Notes: a model not told the origin generated them from the letters alone. DNA of 59,029 nt from Actinomycetota bacterium (GCA_005883215.1 VAYS01000029.1:1-59029); one strand, 5' to 3'; numbered from the stretch's first letter, positions 17,558-27,670 are shown. Translations and numbers: made by a program.

Positions 17558-18636
17558 CGCCCGGCCTCCGCCGCCGTGCCCCGCCCCGGCTCCACGGCCA
17601 TCGCGCCCGGGCCGCGCGCCGCCTCGCCGGCGACCGCCGGGGGGCCCTCGCTGCCCGCTGGCCCCTCATCGAGGCGCTCGGCCGGCGCCCAGGGGTCGAG
17701 GAGCAGCTTGCCGGTGGTGCGCCGCTCGGTCAGGTCGACCTGCGCCTGAGCCGCGTGGGCCAGGGGATAGGTGTGTCCGACCACCACCCTCAACTCGCCC
17801 CGGCCGAGGCGCTCGAACAGGTCCTCCAAGGCCTCGTCGACCATCTCGGGGCGCCCCAGGCAGTGGTTTATCCAGAACCCGATCACCGCCCGTGAGTGGC
17901 GCAGCAGCGAGCCGGTCGAGATCCGGTTGGGCTGCTGGGAGGCGATCCCGCAGACCACCAGACGGCCGAACGGGGCCAGCGCGGCCAGCGACTGCTCGAA
18001 CACCTCGCCCCCGGCCATCTCGAAGACCACGTCCACCGGGCGCCCCTGGTTGGCCTCGATCAGACGCTCGGTCATCTGCTCGGGCCCGGAGTCCAGCGCC
18101 GCGTCGGCGCCCAGCTCGAGCGCGAGCTCGCGCTTAGCCTCGCTGGAGGCGGTGGCGATCACCCGGCCGGCGCCCAGAAGATGGCCGAGCTGGACGGCCA
18201 GCGAGCCCACCCCGCCGGCGGCGGCGTGGACCACCACGCTCTCCCCCGCCCCCACCCGCGCGCACGTGCGGTACAGGTGCCAGGCGGTCAGACCCTGGAG
18301 CAGCAGCGCCAGCGCCGTCCCGTCCTCCACGCCGTCCGGGATGGGGAAGGCAAGCTCGGCTGGGCAGGTCGCGTACTGGGCATAGCCCCCCTCGCCGCAC
18401 AGGGCCACCACGCGCTCGCCGGTGTCCTCGCGCACGCCGGCCACCTCGGCGCCGGGCACCAGCGGCAGCTGGGCCTTGGCCAGGTAGGAGTTCGTGCGGG
18501 TGTGGGTGTCGGCGTAGTTCAGGCCGGCCCGCGAGACGCGGACCAAAACCTCGCCGGGCGCCGGCTCGGGCACCGGCAGCTCGACCAGCTCCAGCACCTC
18601 GGGCCCCCCGAACTCGCTTATCTGAATGGCGCGCAT
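17554..18636 (-). CDS. zinc-free quinone oxidoreductase (MDR superfamily)
   Basis: NADPH-dependent quinone oxidoreductase-type enzyme of the medium-chain dehydrogenase superfamily, 360 residues. The GroES-like half has GLNYADTHTRTNSY and lacks the zinc ligands of true alcohol dehydrogenases. The Rossmann half has VVHAAAGGVGSLAVQLG, where AAGGVG binds NADPH. The last 40 residues are Pro/Gly/Glu-rich and unlike the family; they probably form a disordered tail. It is upstream of and coupled to the DEAD-box gene (ATGA overlap). A TAGATT box 9 nt before the ATG suggests a leaderless mRNA for the pair. Confidence 0.88.
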   Translation of the reverse strand: MRAIQISEFGGPEVLELVELPVPEPAPGEVLVRVSRAGLNYADTHTRTNSYLAKAQLPLVPGAEVAGVREDTGERVVALCGEGGYAQYATCPAELAFPIPDGVEDGTALALLLQGLTAWHLYRTCARVGAGESVVVHAAAGGVGSLAVQLGHLLGAGRVIATASSEAKRELALELGADAALDSGPEQMTERLIEANQGRPVDVVFEMAGGEVFEQSLAALAPFGRLVVCGIASQQPNRISTGSLLRHSRAVIGFWINHCLGRPEMVDEALEDLFERLGRGELRVVVGHTYPLAHAAQAQVDLTERRTTGKLLLDPWAPAERLDEGPAGSEGPPAVAGEAARGPGAMAVEPGRGTAAEAGR

Positions 18637-18645
18637 CCGCGCGCA

Positions 18646-18651
18646 AATCTA
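18646..18651 (-). promoter_or_regulatory. leaderless -10 box (TAGATT) for the qor-deaD operon
   Basis: On the minus strand TAGATT ends 9 nt before the ATG at 18636; no Shine-Dalgarno is visible. Confidence 0.45.
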
Positions 18652-18663
18652 GCCCGTTAGGGT

Positions 18664-19686
18664 TTGTCGTCCGCCGCGGTCTGGGGCCCGTCCGCCGCGC
18701 CCTACCACCGAGAAGGCCAGCACCTGTCCATCACCGTTGTCGGCTCGATCGCCTTCGACGCGGTCAAGACCCCGTTCGGCGAGCGCGAGCGGATGCTCGG
18801 CGGCGCCGCGGTGCACTTCGCCCTGGCCGCCTCGTTCTTCGAGCGCGTGCGGGTGGTCGGGCCGGTGGGCGACGACTTCGCCGAGCCCGAGCTGGCCGTG
18901 CTCGAGGAGCACGCGATCGACACCGACGACATCGAGCGCGTCCCCGGCGGCAAGACGTTCTTCTGGCGCGGCGAGTACGGCTGGGACCTCAACACCCGCG
19001 AGACGCTGGACACCCAGCTCAACGTCTTCGAGCACTTCGAGCCCAAGCTGTCGCCGGAGTCGCGCGCCAGCGAGGTCCTGTTCCTGGCCAACATCCAGCC
19101 CGACCTTCAGCGCCGGGTGCGCGAGCAGTGCCCGCAGGCCCGCTTCGTGGCCATGGACTCGATGAACCTGTGGATCGAGACCGCCCGCGACTCGCTGCTC
19201 CAGACGATCGCCGGGGTGGACTGCCTGATACTCAACGACGCCGAGCTGCGCGAGCTCACCGCCAAGCCCAACCTGGTCCAGGCCGCGCGCGAGATCTTCT
19301 CCTGGGGCCCACCGGGGCCGGCGGCGATCGCGGCCAAGCAGGGCGAGTACGGCGCGGCGCTGCTGACCCCCGACGGGTTCTTCGGCCTGCCCGCCTTCCC
19401 CCTGGAGGCCGTGGTCGACCCCACCGGCGCCGGCGACTCCTTCGCCGGCGGGTTCGTCGGCTACCTGGCCGCGCGCCGCGAGGAGCTGGACGCCGCCGGC
19501 GGCGAGCTCCCCGGCGACCTGCTGCGCCGGGCGATGGCCTACGGCACGGCGCTGGCCTCGTTCAACGTCGAGGAGTTCGGCACCGAGCGCGTGGCCCGGC
19601 TCACCGCCGAGGAGATCTTCGCCCGGGTGGGGGAGCTCTCGGAGATGACCCGCTTCAGCGACGTGCGGGTCCCGCTGCGCCGCTGA
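18664..19686 (+). CDS. PfkB-family sugar or nucleoside kinase
   Basis: Ribokinase-like kinase of about 320-340 residues. It opens with SITVVGSIAFDAVKTPFG, has the substrate-binding GGAAVHFALAASFF, and ends with the anion-hole and catalytic motif DPTGAGDSFAGGF, whose Asp is the base. The usual start would be TTG 18664, but it lies 27 nt from the divergent qor start and has no RBS. A CTG at 18724 follows AGAAGG by 7 nt and begins exactly where family similarity starts, so CTG may be the real start. It probably phosphorylates a sugar or nucleoside; specificity is unknown. Confidence 0.88.
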   Translation: MSSAAVWGPSAAPYHREGQHLSITVVGSIAFDAVKTPFGERERMLGGAAVHFALAASFFERVRVVGPVGDDFAEPELAVLEEHAIDTDDIERVPGGKTFFWRGEYGWDLNTRETLDTQLNVFEHFEPKLSPESRASEVLFLANIQPDLQRRVREQCPQARFVAMDSMNLWIETARDSLLQTIAGVDCLILNDAELRELTAKPNLVQAAREIFSWGPPGPAAIAAKQGEYGAALLTPDGFFGLPAFPLEAVVDPTGAGDSFAGGFVGYLAARREELDAAGGELPGDLLRRAMAYGTALASFNVEEFGTERVARLTAEEIFARVGELSEMTRFSDVRVPLRR

Positions 19687-19710
19687 GCGCCCGCGCCAGC
19701 GTCCTGCCCC

Positions 19711-19770
19711 GGGGCTCAGGGCAGCGCCACGAGTGCCGTCGGCCCTCAGGGCAGCGGCACGAGTGCCGTC
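19711..19770. repeat. tandem duplication of a 30-bp gene end
   Basis: Two 30-bp copies in direct tandem share the core CTCAGGGCAGC and ACGAGTGCCGTCG and differ at four positions. The right copy encodes the last residues and TGA of the minus-strand gene ending at 19746; the left copy repeats the same end just downstream, including a second in-register TGA. Confidence 0.85.
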
Positions 19771-20381
19771 GAGGACGCCAGCTTTCGCGACCGGGCCGGC
19801 GAGGGGCTGTAGACCTCGATCAGCACCTTGGCGCCGGGGTAGGCCACATAGACGCTCTGGGGATGTTCGGGCGGGATCACCAGCAGGCCGCCCTTGGCCG
19901 CCGAGGCGGTGGTGGCGCCCGGGCGGCGAGCGCCCCGCTGGGCGGCCGCGTAGGCGTCGGCGACCGGGTAGCTGCCGACCGTCACGTAGGTCTGGTTGGG
20001 CGCGCCCACCGAGACCCCCGACGGCAGGTAGCGGATCCACGCCCCGCCGTCTGAGAAGCGGGTGAGCTCGTAGGTGTTGCCCGGCCGCGGTCCGACCCAA
20101 TAAACGGGGTGACCCAGCGTCGCGGGCAGGGCGCGCAGCTGCGCCTCGGAGGCCGCGACCGGGGCGCTGCGGGTGACCGCGGTCGGCCTGGGCTTGCTCC
20201 CGCCCCCACCCGACGTGAGCAGGAGCACCACCACCAGGACGATCGCCGCGACGACGGCGGCCGCGATCACCAGACGAGCAGGCGGCGCTTGGCGCTCGCG
20301 AGCTGGCCGCGTGGGCGTGGCCCGGGGCGGGTCCCCGAGGTCGGGGCCCCCGGGTGCAGGTCGCTGGGGGGTGGCGCTCAT
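19746..20381 (-). CDS. single-pass membrane protein with extracytoplasmic domain, unknown function
   Basis: Protein of 211 residues. A cytoplasmic Pro/Arg-rich N-terminus precedes one transmembrane helix (LVIAAAVVAAIVLVVVLLL) and a Gly-rich spacer. The extracytoplasmic domain has LPATLGHPVYWVGPRPG, YELTRFSDGGAWIRYLP and SVYVAYPGAKVLIEVYSP. The arrangement (HPVYW ... GGAWIRYLP ... VAYP) is one I associate with uncharacterised thermoleophilic proteins. It starts at ATG 20381, with a stop in the duplicated 30-bp segment at 19746. No function can be proposed beyond an envelope location. Confidence 0.75.
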   Translation of the reverse strand: MSATPQRPAPGGPDLGDPPRATPTRPARERQAPPARLVIAAAVVAAIVLVVVLLLTSGGGGSKPRPTAVTRSAPVAASEAQLRALPATLGHPVYWVGPRPGNTYELTRFSDGGAWIRYLPSGVSVGAPNQTYVTVGSYPVADAYAAAQRGARRPGATTASAAKGGLLVIPPEHPQSVYVAYPGAKVLIEVYSPSPARSRKLASSTALVPLP

Positions 20382-20432
20382 CCCTAGGGCCGCGGGACCG
20401 TGACCCGCGGAAACCTGCGATTCACCACGCGC

Positions 20433-21347
20433 TTAGGTGATGCTGTTGACCTGCAGCGCCTGGAGGACCATGCTCTGCGCGGCCAGCGGAACACCCCCGG
20501 GGCTGGTGGCGCACGACATGGTGGCGCTGCCAGGCGATCCCGAGGTGGCGGCGCCCTCGAGCGACATCTGCGTCGGAGTTCCGGAAGCGCCGAGCGTCGC
20601 CGTCCGCGTCACCACCGTGGCCGCGTCCAGCATGATCTTGCACGAGACGCTTATCACGGTGACCTGGCCTGTGAAGGTCGCCCGCCCGGTGAGGAGAAGG
20701 TGCGTGCTGGCCTGGGTGGCGAGTACCAGCCCACTCGTTGTGCACGGCGTGCCGCCGCTGCTGCACGCCGCACGCCAGGAGTTCTGCGGAGCGATCGGAC
20801 CCGTGGGACCTGTCGGTCCGGTCGCGCCCGCGGGTCCCGTCGGCCCCGTCGGTCCCGCCGGTCCGGTCGCGCCCGTCGGTCCGGTGGGACCCGGCGTACC
20901 CGCGGAGCCTGTGGGACCGGTTGCCCCCTGCAGACCTGTCGGCCCGGCGCCGCCAGTCGGCCCAGTAGTGCCCGTGGGGCCGGCAGCTCCCGTCGGCCCG
21001 GTCGCGCCGGTGGCCCCGCTTTGACCCGCAGCGCCGACGGGGCCCTGGGGCCCCTGCGATCCGGCGGGACCCTGCGATCCGGCGGAACCCTGCGGTCCCT
21101 GGGGACCGACCAGCCCCTGGGGACCCAGCGGGCCGATCGCGCCCTGGGCACCCTGCCCCCCGGCAGCGCCCGTGTCGCCCTTGGGTCCCCGCGGCCCGCG
21201 CGGCCCGCGGAGCGAACGGCGCTTCTTGCGCTTGGCCGCCGCATGGCCAGTGGAGTGGCTGGCGGCCGAGGCGGTCGAGAAGCTGGCGCCCAGGGGCAGC
21301 ACGAGAGCACTCGCGCAGATCAGCGCGAGCGCCGAGCGGGCTCGCAT
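20433..21347 (-). CDS. collagen-like exported protein (third of three)
   Basis: Exported protein of about 304 residues. A signal peptide ([20 protein letters not shown]) is followed by a basic patch ([10 protein letters not shown]). About 46 uninterrupted Gly-X-Y triplets come next, starting [11 protein letters not shown] and rich in GPT, GAT and GPQ. A C-terminal beta-rich head of about 110 residues has four Cys; two of them (VSCKI and MSCAT) are about 44 residues apart. It ends [10 protein letters not shown]. The repeat should form a collagen triple helix, with the head setting trimer register. GTG 21368 would add seven residues and overlap the upstream gene. It is last in a three-gene run of paralogues. 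Confidence 0.85.
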   Translation of the reverse strand: MRARSALALICASALVLPLGASFSTASAASHSTGHAAAKRKKRRSLRGPRGPRGPKGDTGAAGGQGAQGAIGPLGPQGLVGPQGPQGSAGSQGPAGSQGPQGPVGAAGQSGATGATGPTGAAGPTGTTGPTGGAGPTGLQGATGPTGSAGTPGPTGPTGATGPAGPTGPTGPAGATGPTGPTGPIAPQNSWRAACSSGGTPCTTSGLVLATQASTHLLLTGRATFTGQVTVISVSCKIMLDAATVVTRTATLGASGTPTQMSLEGAATSGSPGSATMSCATSPGGVPLAAQSMVLQALQVNSIT

Positions 21348-21351
21348 ATGA

Positions 21352-22263
21352 CTACGGGTGGGTGGCACCGACCTCTACCGCCTGGACGTGGGCGTTGTCG
21401 AAGACGACGTTGGCGACCGCCGGGCAGTCGAGCGTCTCGCTTCCCTGCGACGACCCGACCTGGCCCTCGAGCACGACCTGGACGTCCCCGCTCCCGAGGA
21501 CCGTGACCGAGTCTGAGTCAAGCGTGGAGGCGAGGCCGCCCGAACCGTCGACGAGCGTGCACATCGCTGTCTGCGAAGTCGCGTTGAAGTTCCGCACTCT
21601 GACATTTGCATAGACCCAGAAGGGGGCGCCGCTCACGGTGGTCGCCGTGGCGGGAACGCTGGTGGAAGTGTTCGAGTAAACGTGGGACGGAGTGGTAGGG
21701 CCGGTCGGCCCTGTCGGCCCCGGCCCGGTGGGCCCGGTAGGCCCGGTGCCTCCCGTCGCGCCCGTCGCGCCCGCCGGCGAGCTTCCCGCTGGGCCCTGCG
21801 GGCCCTGGTTCCCGGCGGCGCCGGTGGCGCCCGTCGCCCCCACCGGCCCCTGTGGGCCCGCGGGGCTGAGGCCAGTCGGCCCGGTCGCGCCGGTCGCGCC
21901 GCTGGCGCCGGTGGGGCCTTGTGATCCCGCAGGACCGGCAGATCCGGCCGCTCCTTGGGATCCGGCCGCTCCCTTGGGCCCGGCCGGCCCCGTCGGGCCG
22001 GTGAAGCCTGTGAATCCAAGGCCGCCCTGCAGCCCTGGTGGCCCTTGCGGGCCGGCATCGCCCGCGGTGCCTCGCGGACCACGCGGTCCGCGTGGTCCGC
22101 GGCGCACCTTGGTGCGCGCGTGCGAGTGATGTGGGCGTGCGGCCATGGCTGCCGCCCCCGCGAAGGGCAGCGCAACGAGACCGAGAGCCAGCAAACCGGC
22201 CAGTACCCCGCGCCGCCCGCGCGGGCGGCAGGGCTCTGTGTTTTTTGTTGACGGCCGCTTCAT
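21352..22263 (-). CDS. collagen-like exported protein (second of three)
   Basis: Exported protein of 303 residues. The ATG at 22263 gives a signal peptide ([17 protein letters not shown]) and a His/Arg patch ([14 protein letters not shown]). Gly-X-Y repeats follow: about 25 triplets, then about 8, then about 5, broken by two similar pentads, GLSPA and GSSPA. The C-terminal head of about 105 residues has a Cys pair (AMCTL, LDCPA) about 46 residues apart and ends [11 protein letters not shown]. It starts 8 nt after the first paralogue stops, so it is probably read from the same mRNA. Expected to trimerise outside the cell. Confidence 0.85.
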   Translation of the reverse strand: MKRPSTKNTEPCRPRGRRGVLAGLLALGLVALPFAGAAAMAARPHHSHARTKVRRGPRGPRGPRGTAGDAGPQGPPGLQGGLGFTGFTGPTGPAGPKGAAGSQGAAGSAGPAGSQGPTGASGATGATGPTGLSPAGPQGPVGATGATGAAGNQGPQGPAGSSPAGATGATGGTGPTGPTGPGPTGPTGPTTPSHVYSNTSTSVPATATTVSGAPFWVYANVRVRNFNATSQTAMCTLVDGSGGLASTLDSDSVTVLGSGDVQVVLEGQVGSSQGSETLDCPAVANVVFDNAHVQAVEVGATHP

Positions 22264-22271
22264 CAGTTGGA

Positions 22272-23270
22272 CTAGTTGAGGTTGTCGAGTTCCAGAGCGA
22301 AGACGTCTACCTGGCTGAAGGTGCCGTTGCCGGAATTGGCCAACGTGCACTGGACGTTGACCGCGCCGCTGGTGGCGTTCGCCGTTCCCACAAGGGTGAC
22401 CGTCGCCGACCCTTGCGTGCCCGGGGGACCCGTGGGAGCGCCCGGCACTGTGACGTCCTGGACGTCGAGGCTGGTCCCGTCGAGCTTGAGCTCGCACTGG
22501 GCCACATCGGTAGCGGCCGAGCTCGTGGTCGCCTGGATGTTGGCAGTGATGGCCAACGGCTTACCGGACACACCCGTGTTGACGGTGACGTTCGGCGTGG
22601 GGGTGCTCCCCCCCAACGAGCCCTTGAACAGCGCAGCCGTGCTCGCCGGCCCGGTGGGTCCCGCCGGCCCTGTGGTCCCGGGGTTGCCGGTGGGACCGGC
22701 GGGTCCCGTCGGACCGGTCGGTCCGGCCGGTCCGATGCTGGTCGCCGGGAAACCCTGGGTACCCGTGGTCCCGGTGGCCCCCTGCATGCCCGTCGCGCCC
22801 TGCGTGCCCGTCGCGCCCCCGACTCCGGTCGCGCCCGTCGCGCCCGTCGCGCCCCCGACTCCGGTCGCCCCGGTCGCCCCCACAGCTCCGCTCACGCCCG
22901 CCGGGCCCACCGGGCCCTGGGGCCCGGCATCTCCCGCCGGGCCCTGCGGCCCCGCCGGCCCTTGCAGGCCCTGGAACCCGGTACCGCCGGTCAAACCGGC
23001 CGGACCCTGCGCACCTGCCCGTCCGTTTGAACCCTTCGCGCCACGGGGCCCCCGCAGCCCGCGACGGCGGACCGTTCGCGCCTCGTGGGCCGAACGCTTG
23101 GAGGCAGCTGCCCCATGGCTCCGGTTCGAGGCAGACGCGGCAGTGGGTGCCGCGACGAGCACGCTCGTCACTACGATCGCGAAGGCCCCGGCGCGAAGCC
23201 CCGTGGCCGCGTTACCCCCGCGGATCAGGTGCCCACCCGGGCGGGCACGCCTATGAGATCGGTAATACAT
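22272..23270 (-). CDS. collagen-like exported protein (first of three)
   Basis: Exported protein of 332 residues. A long basic n-region precedes the hydrophobic core ([20 protein letters not shown]), then comes a basic patch ([11 protein letters not shown]). About 34 Gly-X-Y triplets, including repeated GATGATGVG units, are interrupted once by GFPATSI and continue for about 10 more. The C-terminal head (about 120 residues) has a Cys pair (AQCEL, VQCTL) about 50 residues apart and ends FALELDNLN. No Shine-Dalgarno is clear at the ATG 23270. It leads the three-gene set and its upstream region (23271-23539) must hold the promoter. Confidence 0.85.
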   Translation of the reverse strand: MYYRSHRRARPGGHLIRGGNAATGLRAGAFAIVVTSVLVAAPTAASASNRSHGAAASKRSAHEARTVRRRGLRGPRGAKGSNGRAGAQGPAGLTGGTGFQGLQGPAGPQGPAGDAGPQGPVGPAGVSGAVGATGATGVGGATGATGATGVGGATGTQGATGMQGATGTTGTQGFPATSIGPAGPTGPTGPAGPTGNPGTTGPAGPTGPASTAALFKGSLGGSTPTPNVTVNTGVSGKPLAITANIQATTSSAATDVAQCELKLDGTSLDVQDVTVPGAPTGPPGTQGSATVTLVGTANATSGAVNVQCTLANSGNGTFSQVDVFALELDNLN

Positions 23271-23539
23271 CCGTGTATGTGGCCCGAGCGTCGGTTCCGA
23301 CTGCGCTTCCGGTGCCCTCTAAGAACCCACGAGCCCTGTGGAACTGTGACGGCAAGCCGGATACGAGTCAACCTCCTTACCAACACTCGACGTCCGCTTT
23401 CGGACCGGTGGGCAGGTCCGTTTGCCGATGACGGCCTCGCGCTCGGCTCTTCATCGCCGCGATCTGCGGGGGAGTAGCATGGGCACTGCCGGGTAGAACC
23501 GGCCTACCGATACGCGCGGGAGTCGAAAGACCGGCAGAT

Positions 23540-23809
23540 ATGACCTGGGGCTTCGTGTGGCTGATGGTGATCCTGAAGATCCCCATCTTCGGGTTGCTGG
23601 GCCTGGTGTGGTGGGCGATCCGCCAACAGCCCGACGAGGCGCCCGCCGGCGAAGACGACGGCGGCACCAAGCTCCGTCCGCGGCCCTATCCGCATCCCCG
23701 CCCCCGCCGCCCCCGCGGCCCCCGCCGCGGTCCGCACGGCGCGTTGCCCCCGCCGGCGCCCCCGCGCGTGCGCTCGGTGGTCGCCCGCGCCCGCCAGACG
23801 GCGCACTGA
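23540..23809 (+). CDS. small single-pass membrane protein with Pro/Arg tail
   Basis: Protein of 89 residues. One N-terminal transmembrane helix (WGFVWLMVILKIPIFGLLGL) is followed by VWWAIRQQPDE, a short acidic segment and a Pro/Arg/His-rich basic tail. No catalytic motif is visible. It is divergent from the collagen-like operon with about 270 nt between them. It may be a membrane adaptor; this is a guess from topology only. Confidence 0.6.
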   Translation: MTWGFVWLMVILKIPIFGLLGLVWWAIRQQPDEAPAGEDDGGTKLRPRPYPHPRPRRPRGPRRGPHGALPPPAPPRVRSVVARARQTAH

Positions 23810-23894
23810 CCCCAGGCGGGAGCGCGCTGACCCTGGCGCGGCGTCAGCCCGCGGCTCGCGAAGCCGGGAGCCGCTCGCCCGCCGAGCCCGGCGT

Positions 23895-23900
23895 TACGAT
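23895..23900 (+). promoter_or_regulatory. leaderless -10 box (TACGAT) for dcd
   Basis: TACGAT ends 9 nt before the GTG start at 23910; no Shine-Dalgarno is present. Confidence 0.45.
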
Positions 23901-23909
23901 CGCCGCACC

Positions 23910-24503
23910 GTGAACGCACCGCCGACATCCGTCCTCTCTGACGGCACGATCCTCACCCTGGTGGATGCCGGGCGGATCCGCATCGACCCGTGGGACCCCG
24001 CGCTGGTGCAGCCGGCGTCGGTGGACCTGCGCCTGGGCAACTCCTTTCGCGTCTTTCACAACTACCGCGCCACGGCGATCGACCTGTGCGAGCCGCCGCG
24101 CGGGTTGACCGAGCAGGTCACGATCGAGGACGGCGAGCCCTTCATCATTCACCCCGGCGAGTTCTGCCTCGGGGCCACCCGCGAGCGCGTCGAGCTGCCC
24201 GATGACATCGTTGCCCGCGTAGAGGGCAAGAGCTCGATAGGCCGGCTCGGGCTGATCGTGCACGCCACCGCCGGGTTCTGCGACCCCGGCTGGCGCGGGA
24301 CACTGACGTTGGAGTTCAACAACCTCGCCCGGGTACCGATCCGCGCCTACGCCGGGCTGCCGATCGCCCAGCTGTCATTCATGACCCTCGACGCCCCCGC
24401 CCAGCGCCCGTACGGCCACGCCGAGCTGGGCAGCCACTACCAGGACCAGGTCGAGGCCACCGAGAGCCGCTACGGAGCCTCGGCCAACGCGCGCTCGGGC
24501 TAG
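23910..24503 (+). CDS. dcd: dCTP deaminase (Dcd/DUT family)
   Basis: Enzyme of 197 residues in the dCTP deaminase/dUTPase family, feeding dUMP/dTTP synthesis. Conserved blocks are QPASVDLRLGNSFRVF, VEGKSSIGRLGLIVHATAG with the catalytic Glu of the EGKSS block, and FCDPGWRGTLTLEF. The C-terminal YQDQVEATESRY is the lid that closes over substrate. Many actinobacterial members are bifunctional and release dUMP directly; sequence alone does not settle that here. GTG start, apparently leaderless. It is convergent with the baeRF gene, 10 nt apart. Confidence 0.93.
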   Translation: MNAPPTSVLSDGTILTLVDAGRIRIDPWDPALVQPASVDLRLGNSFRVFHNYRATAIDLCEPPRGLTEQVTIEDGEPFIIHPGEFCLGATRERVELPDDIVARVEGKSSIGRLGLIVHATAGFCDPGWRGTLTLEFNNLARVPIRAYAGLPIAQLSFMTLDAPAQRPYGHAELGSHYQDQVEATESRYGASANARSG

Positions 24504-24513
24504 CGCGCGCTCG

Positions 24514-25659
24514 CTAGAAGCGCAGCACCGCCCCGATCGAGCCCAGCGGCCCCAGGTCGGGGAAGTGGCGGGTGAAGATCACCTCGCTGTCCTGAAGCAC
24601 CGCCGCCTCCACCGCCGCCTCGACGATGTCGTCGCGATGCTGCACCGCGGCGCCGTCGACCGGGCAGCGCTCAACCTCGGTGCCCAGCCACCCGCAGCTC
24701 GAGCAGCTCACGCCGGGCGCGTGGAAGGACTCGGCCACCAGCAGGGTCTCGACCCGGCGTTGGGTGAGCGCATCGAGCACGTCGGGCAGGCCGGCCGCCC
24801 CCCGGCGCCCGTTGCCCACGCCCTCGGCGAGCCGGTCGAGCGCCTTCCGCTCCCGGCGACGTTCGTGCTCTAGCAGGATCGGGCGGGCGGCATCGTGGAT
24901 CTGCTCCGCGCCCGCGCCGAGTATGTCGGTCTGCAGTCGCCCGATCAGGCGCTCTTTGAGATAGGGATGAAGAGCGTCGTCGACCACCGGCCACAGCTCC
25001 TCGGGGGCGGCCACCACCAGGTGGTCAAACGGCTGGCGCTGGTACCTGGCAAACAGCGCGTGGCAGACGCGATGGACGTGCTCGATCGCCTTCTGCTCGA
25101 TGTGGCGCTGGTAGTTGGCCTGGGACCATCCGCCCTGGTGATGCCAGCCGGGGACGTCGTCCGAGAGCGACTCCACCTCGCCGAAGCCGTCGCGCGAACC
25201 ACGCAGGATGCAGCCGTCGCGGCGGTTGAGCAACGCCACCGCCCAGCTGTCGGCCGGCCCCAGGCTGGCCAACGGCTCGATGAACGGGGCCGAGTCGATC
25301 ACCACCGTCTGCTCGACCGGGCGCGGTAGCCGCAGCGACTCGAACAGCACGGCGGTCTGAGAGGAGAAGACGGCCAGGCCGTGGGCGCCGCGCACCTTGG
25401 CGGCGAGGTCGGTCCCGAAGAACTCCCGCAGGCGCTCCAGGTCGGCGCGCAGATCGCGCCGCTCCTCCCGGGAGAGCTCGTCTGCCTCGCGGATCATCCG
25501 GCCCGCCTGGTCGAGCACGGACGTGACCTCGGTGCTGCGAGCGCCCATGGTCGCGAACTGGGTGGGATCCAGGTTGACGTAGACGCTCAGTACCTTGCCG
25601 TTGCCGCTCCGGCGCGCGAGCTCGCGCAAGCGCTCGACGGTCACGTCGTTGGTCTGCAT
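24514..25659 (-). CDS. Vms1/eRF1-like baeRF family protein (putative peptidyl-tRNA hydrolase)
   Basis: Protein of 381 residues resembling the bacterial archaeo-eukaryotic release factor (baeRF) families. The N-terminal domain contains the catalytic-loop signature QGGWSQANYQRH, residues 175-187, matching the Vms1-type GGWSQ loop that replaces the eRF1 GGQ. A middle L7Ae-like region follows (FDHLVVAAPEELW). Near the C-terminus a zinc-ribbon-like set CSSCGW ... RCPVDG resembles archaeal aRF1 domain 3. Vms1/ANKZF1 release nascent chains from stalled 60S subunits; bacterial members may rescue ribosomes or bind hibernating ones. Family placement is good, function is inference. Confidence 0.8.
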   Translation of the reverse strand: MQTNDVTVERLRELARRSGNGKVLSVYVNLDPTQFATMGARSTEVTSVLDQAGRMIREADELSREERRDLRADLERLREFFGTDLAAKVRGAHGLAVFSSQTAVLFESLRLPRPVEQTVVIDSAPFIEPLASLGPADSWAVALLNRRDGCILRGSRDGFGEVESLSDDVPGWHHQGGWSQANYQRHIEQKAIEHVHRVCHALFARYQRQPFDHLVVAAPEELWPVVDDALHPYLKERLIGRLQTDILGAGAEQIHDAARPILLEHERRRERKALDRLAEGVGNGRRGAAGLPDVLDALTQRRVETLLVAESFHAPGVSCSSCGWLGTEVERCPVDGAAVQHRDDIVEAAVEAAVLQDSEVIFTRHFPDLGPLGSIGAVLRF

Positions 25660-25784
25660 CCATCCGTAGTACTACCCCACCCGAGCCGCTCGCGCACAAA
25701 CCGGCCGTCGGTCTGGCGCTAGGCGGGCGCAGATCGGCCACGACGACTAGCCGCGCGGGTGATCGGGTAGCGGCGGGGCTGAGC

Positions 25785-26156
25785 ATGAGCCCCACCGAGC
25801 CCGAACCCCTGACCCTCGCCGAGGTGGTCCGCCGCGCGGTCGAGATCTGCGACGCCGGCGCGCGATCGCGCGACGTGCAGGACCTGCTTGCCCGCCTCGA
25901 GGACGCCGACGAGCCGATCACCGCCGTGCCCGACATCGAGGAGCGCATGGAGGCCGAGGCGGCGGCGATCGATCCCGACGAGCCCGATCCGGCCCTGACC
26001 ATGGCCCGCGCCATCACCGTCTATCTCGCTCACCGCCGCGACGAGCTCGATGAGGACGGTGAGACGCTCCTGCGGCTGGCCGCCCGCGCCGAGTTCGGGG
26101 GCGACCCTCCGCCGGCCGTCGCGGCCTGGCTCGTCGAGCAGGGCGTGGCCGTTTAG
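25785..26156 (+). CDS. conserved acidic helical protein, unknown function
   Basis: Soluble, acidic protein of 123 residues, mostly helical, with no signal peptide or membrane segment. It begins MSPTEPEPLTLAEVVRRAVE, has an acidic centre (LARLEDADEPI, DPDEPDPALT) and ends FGGDPPPAVAAWLVEQGVAV. No motif or domain was recognised. It sits alone upstream of citrate synthase on the same strand, separated by its own 168-nt region with a promoter. Confidence 0.65.
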   Translation: MSPTEPEPLTLAEVVRRAVEICDAGARSRDVQDLLARLEDADEPITAVPDIEERMEAEAAAIDPDEPDPALTMARAITVYLAHRRDELDEDGETLLRLAARAEFGGDPPPAVAAWLVEQGVAV

Positions 26157-26269
26157 CGCCCCTGGTGACGGCCCGCCGCGGGGCGCCGGATGCGCGCTGG
26201 GGTGGCTCGGCCGTCGGTCGACGCGTCGGCCGGCCTAGGCCCAGCGGCCCGCCCGCGCTTCGGGTGGCC

Positions 26270-26275
26270 CATAAT
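26270..26275 (+). promoter_or_regulatory. -10 box (CATAAT) of the citrate synthase promoter
   Basis: CATAAT stands out in GC-rich DNA, about 50 nt before the ATG at 26325, implying a leader of roughly 40 nt. A strong Shine-Dalgarno (GGAGGAG, 26314-26320) lies 4 nt before the start. No good -35 was seen. Confidence 0.45.
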
Positions 26276-26324
26276 CGGGAAACAGAAACCGCCGCGGCCT
26301 GCCCGTACCCCCTGGAGGAGACCC

Positions 26325-27668
<1,344 letters not shown>

Positions 27669-27670
27669 GC

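Noticed and set aside
22276..23256. Plus-strand frame of Pro-Val repeats across the first collagen-like gene
   Set aside because: It is the complement of Gly-X-Y codons; no signal peptide and the opposite strand has a full exported protein.
23480..23539. Possible tRNA or riboswitch between the collagen-like operon and 23540
   Set aside because: A short GGTAG/CTACC hairpin is present but no cloverleaf, no T-loop and no known aptamer pattern.
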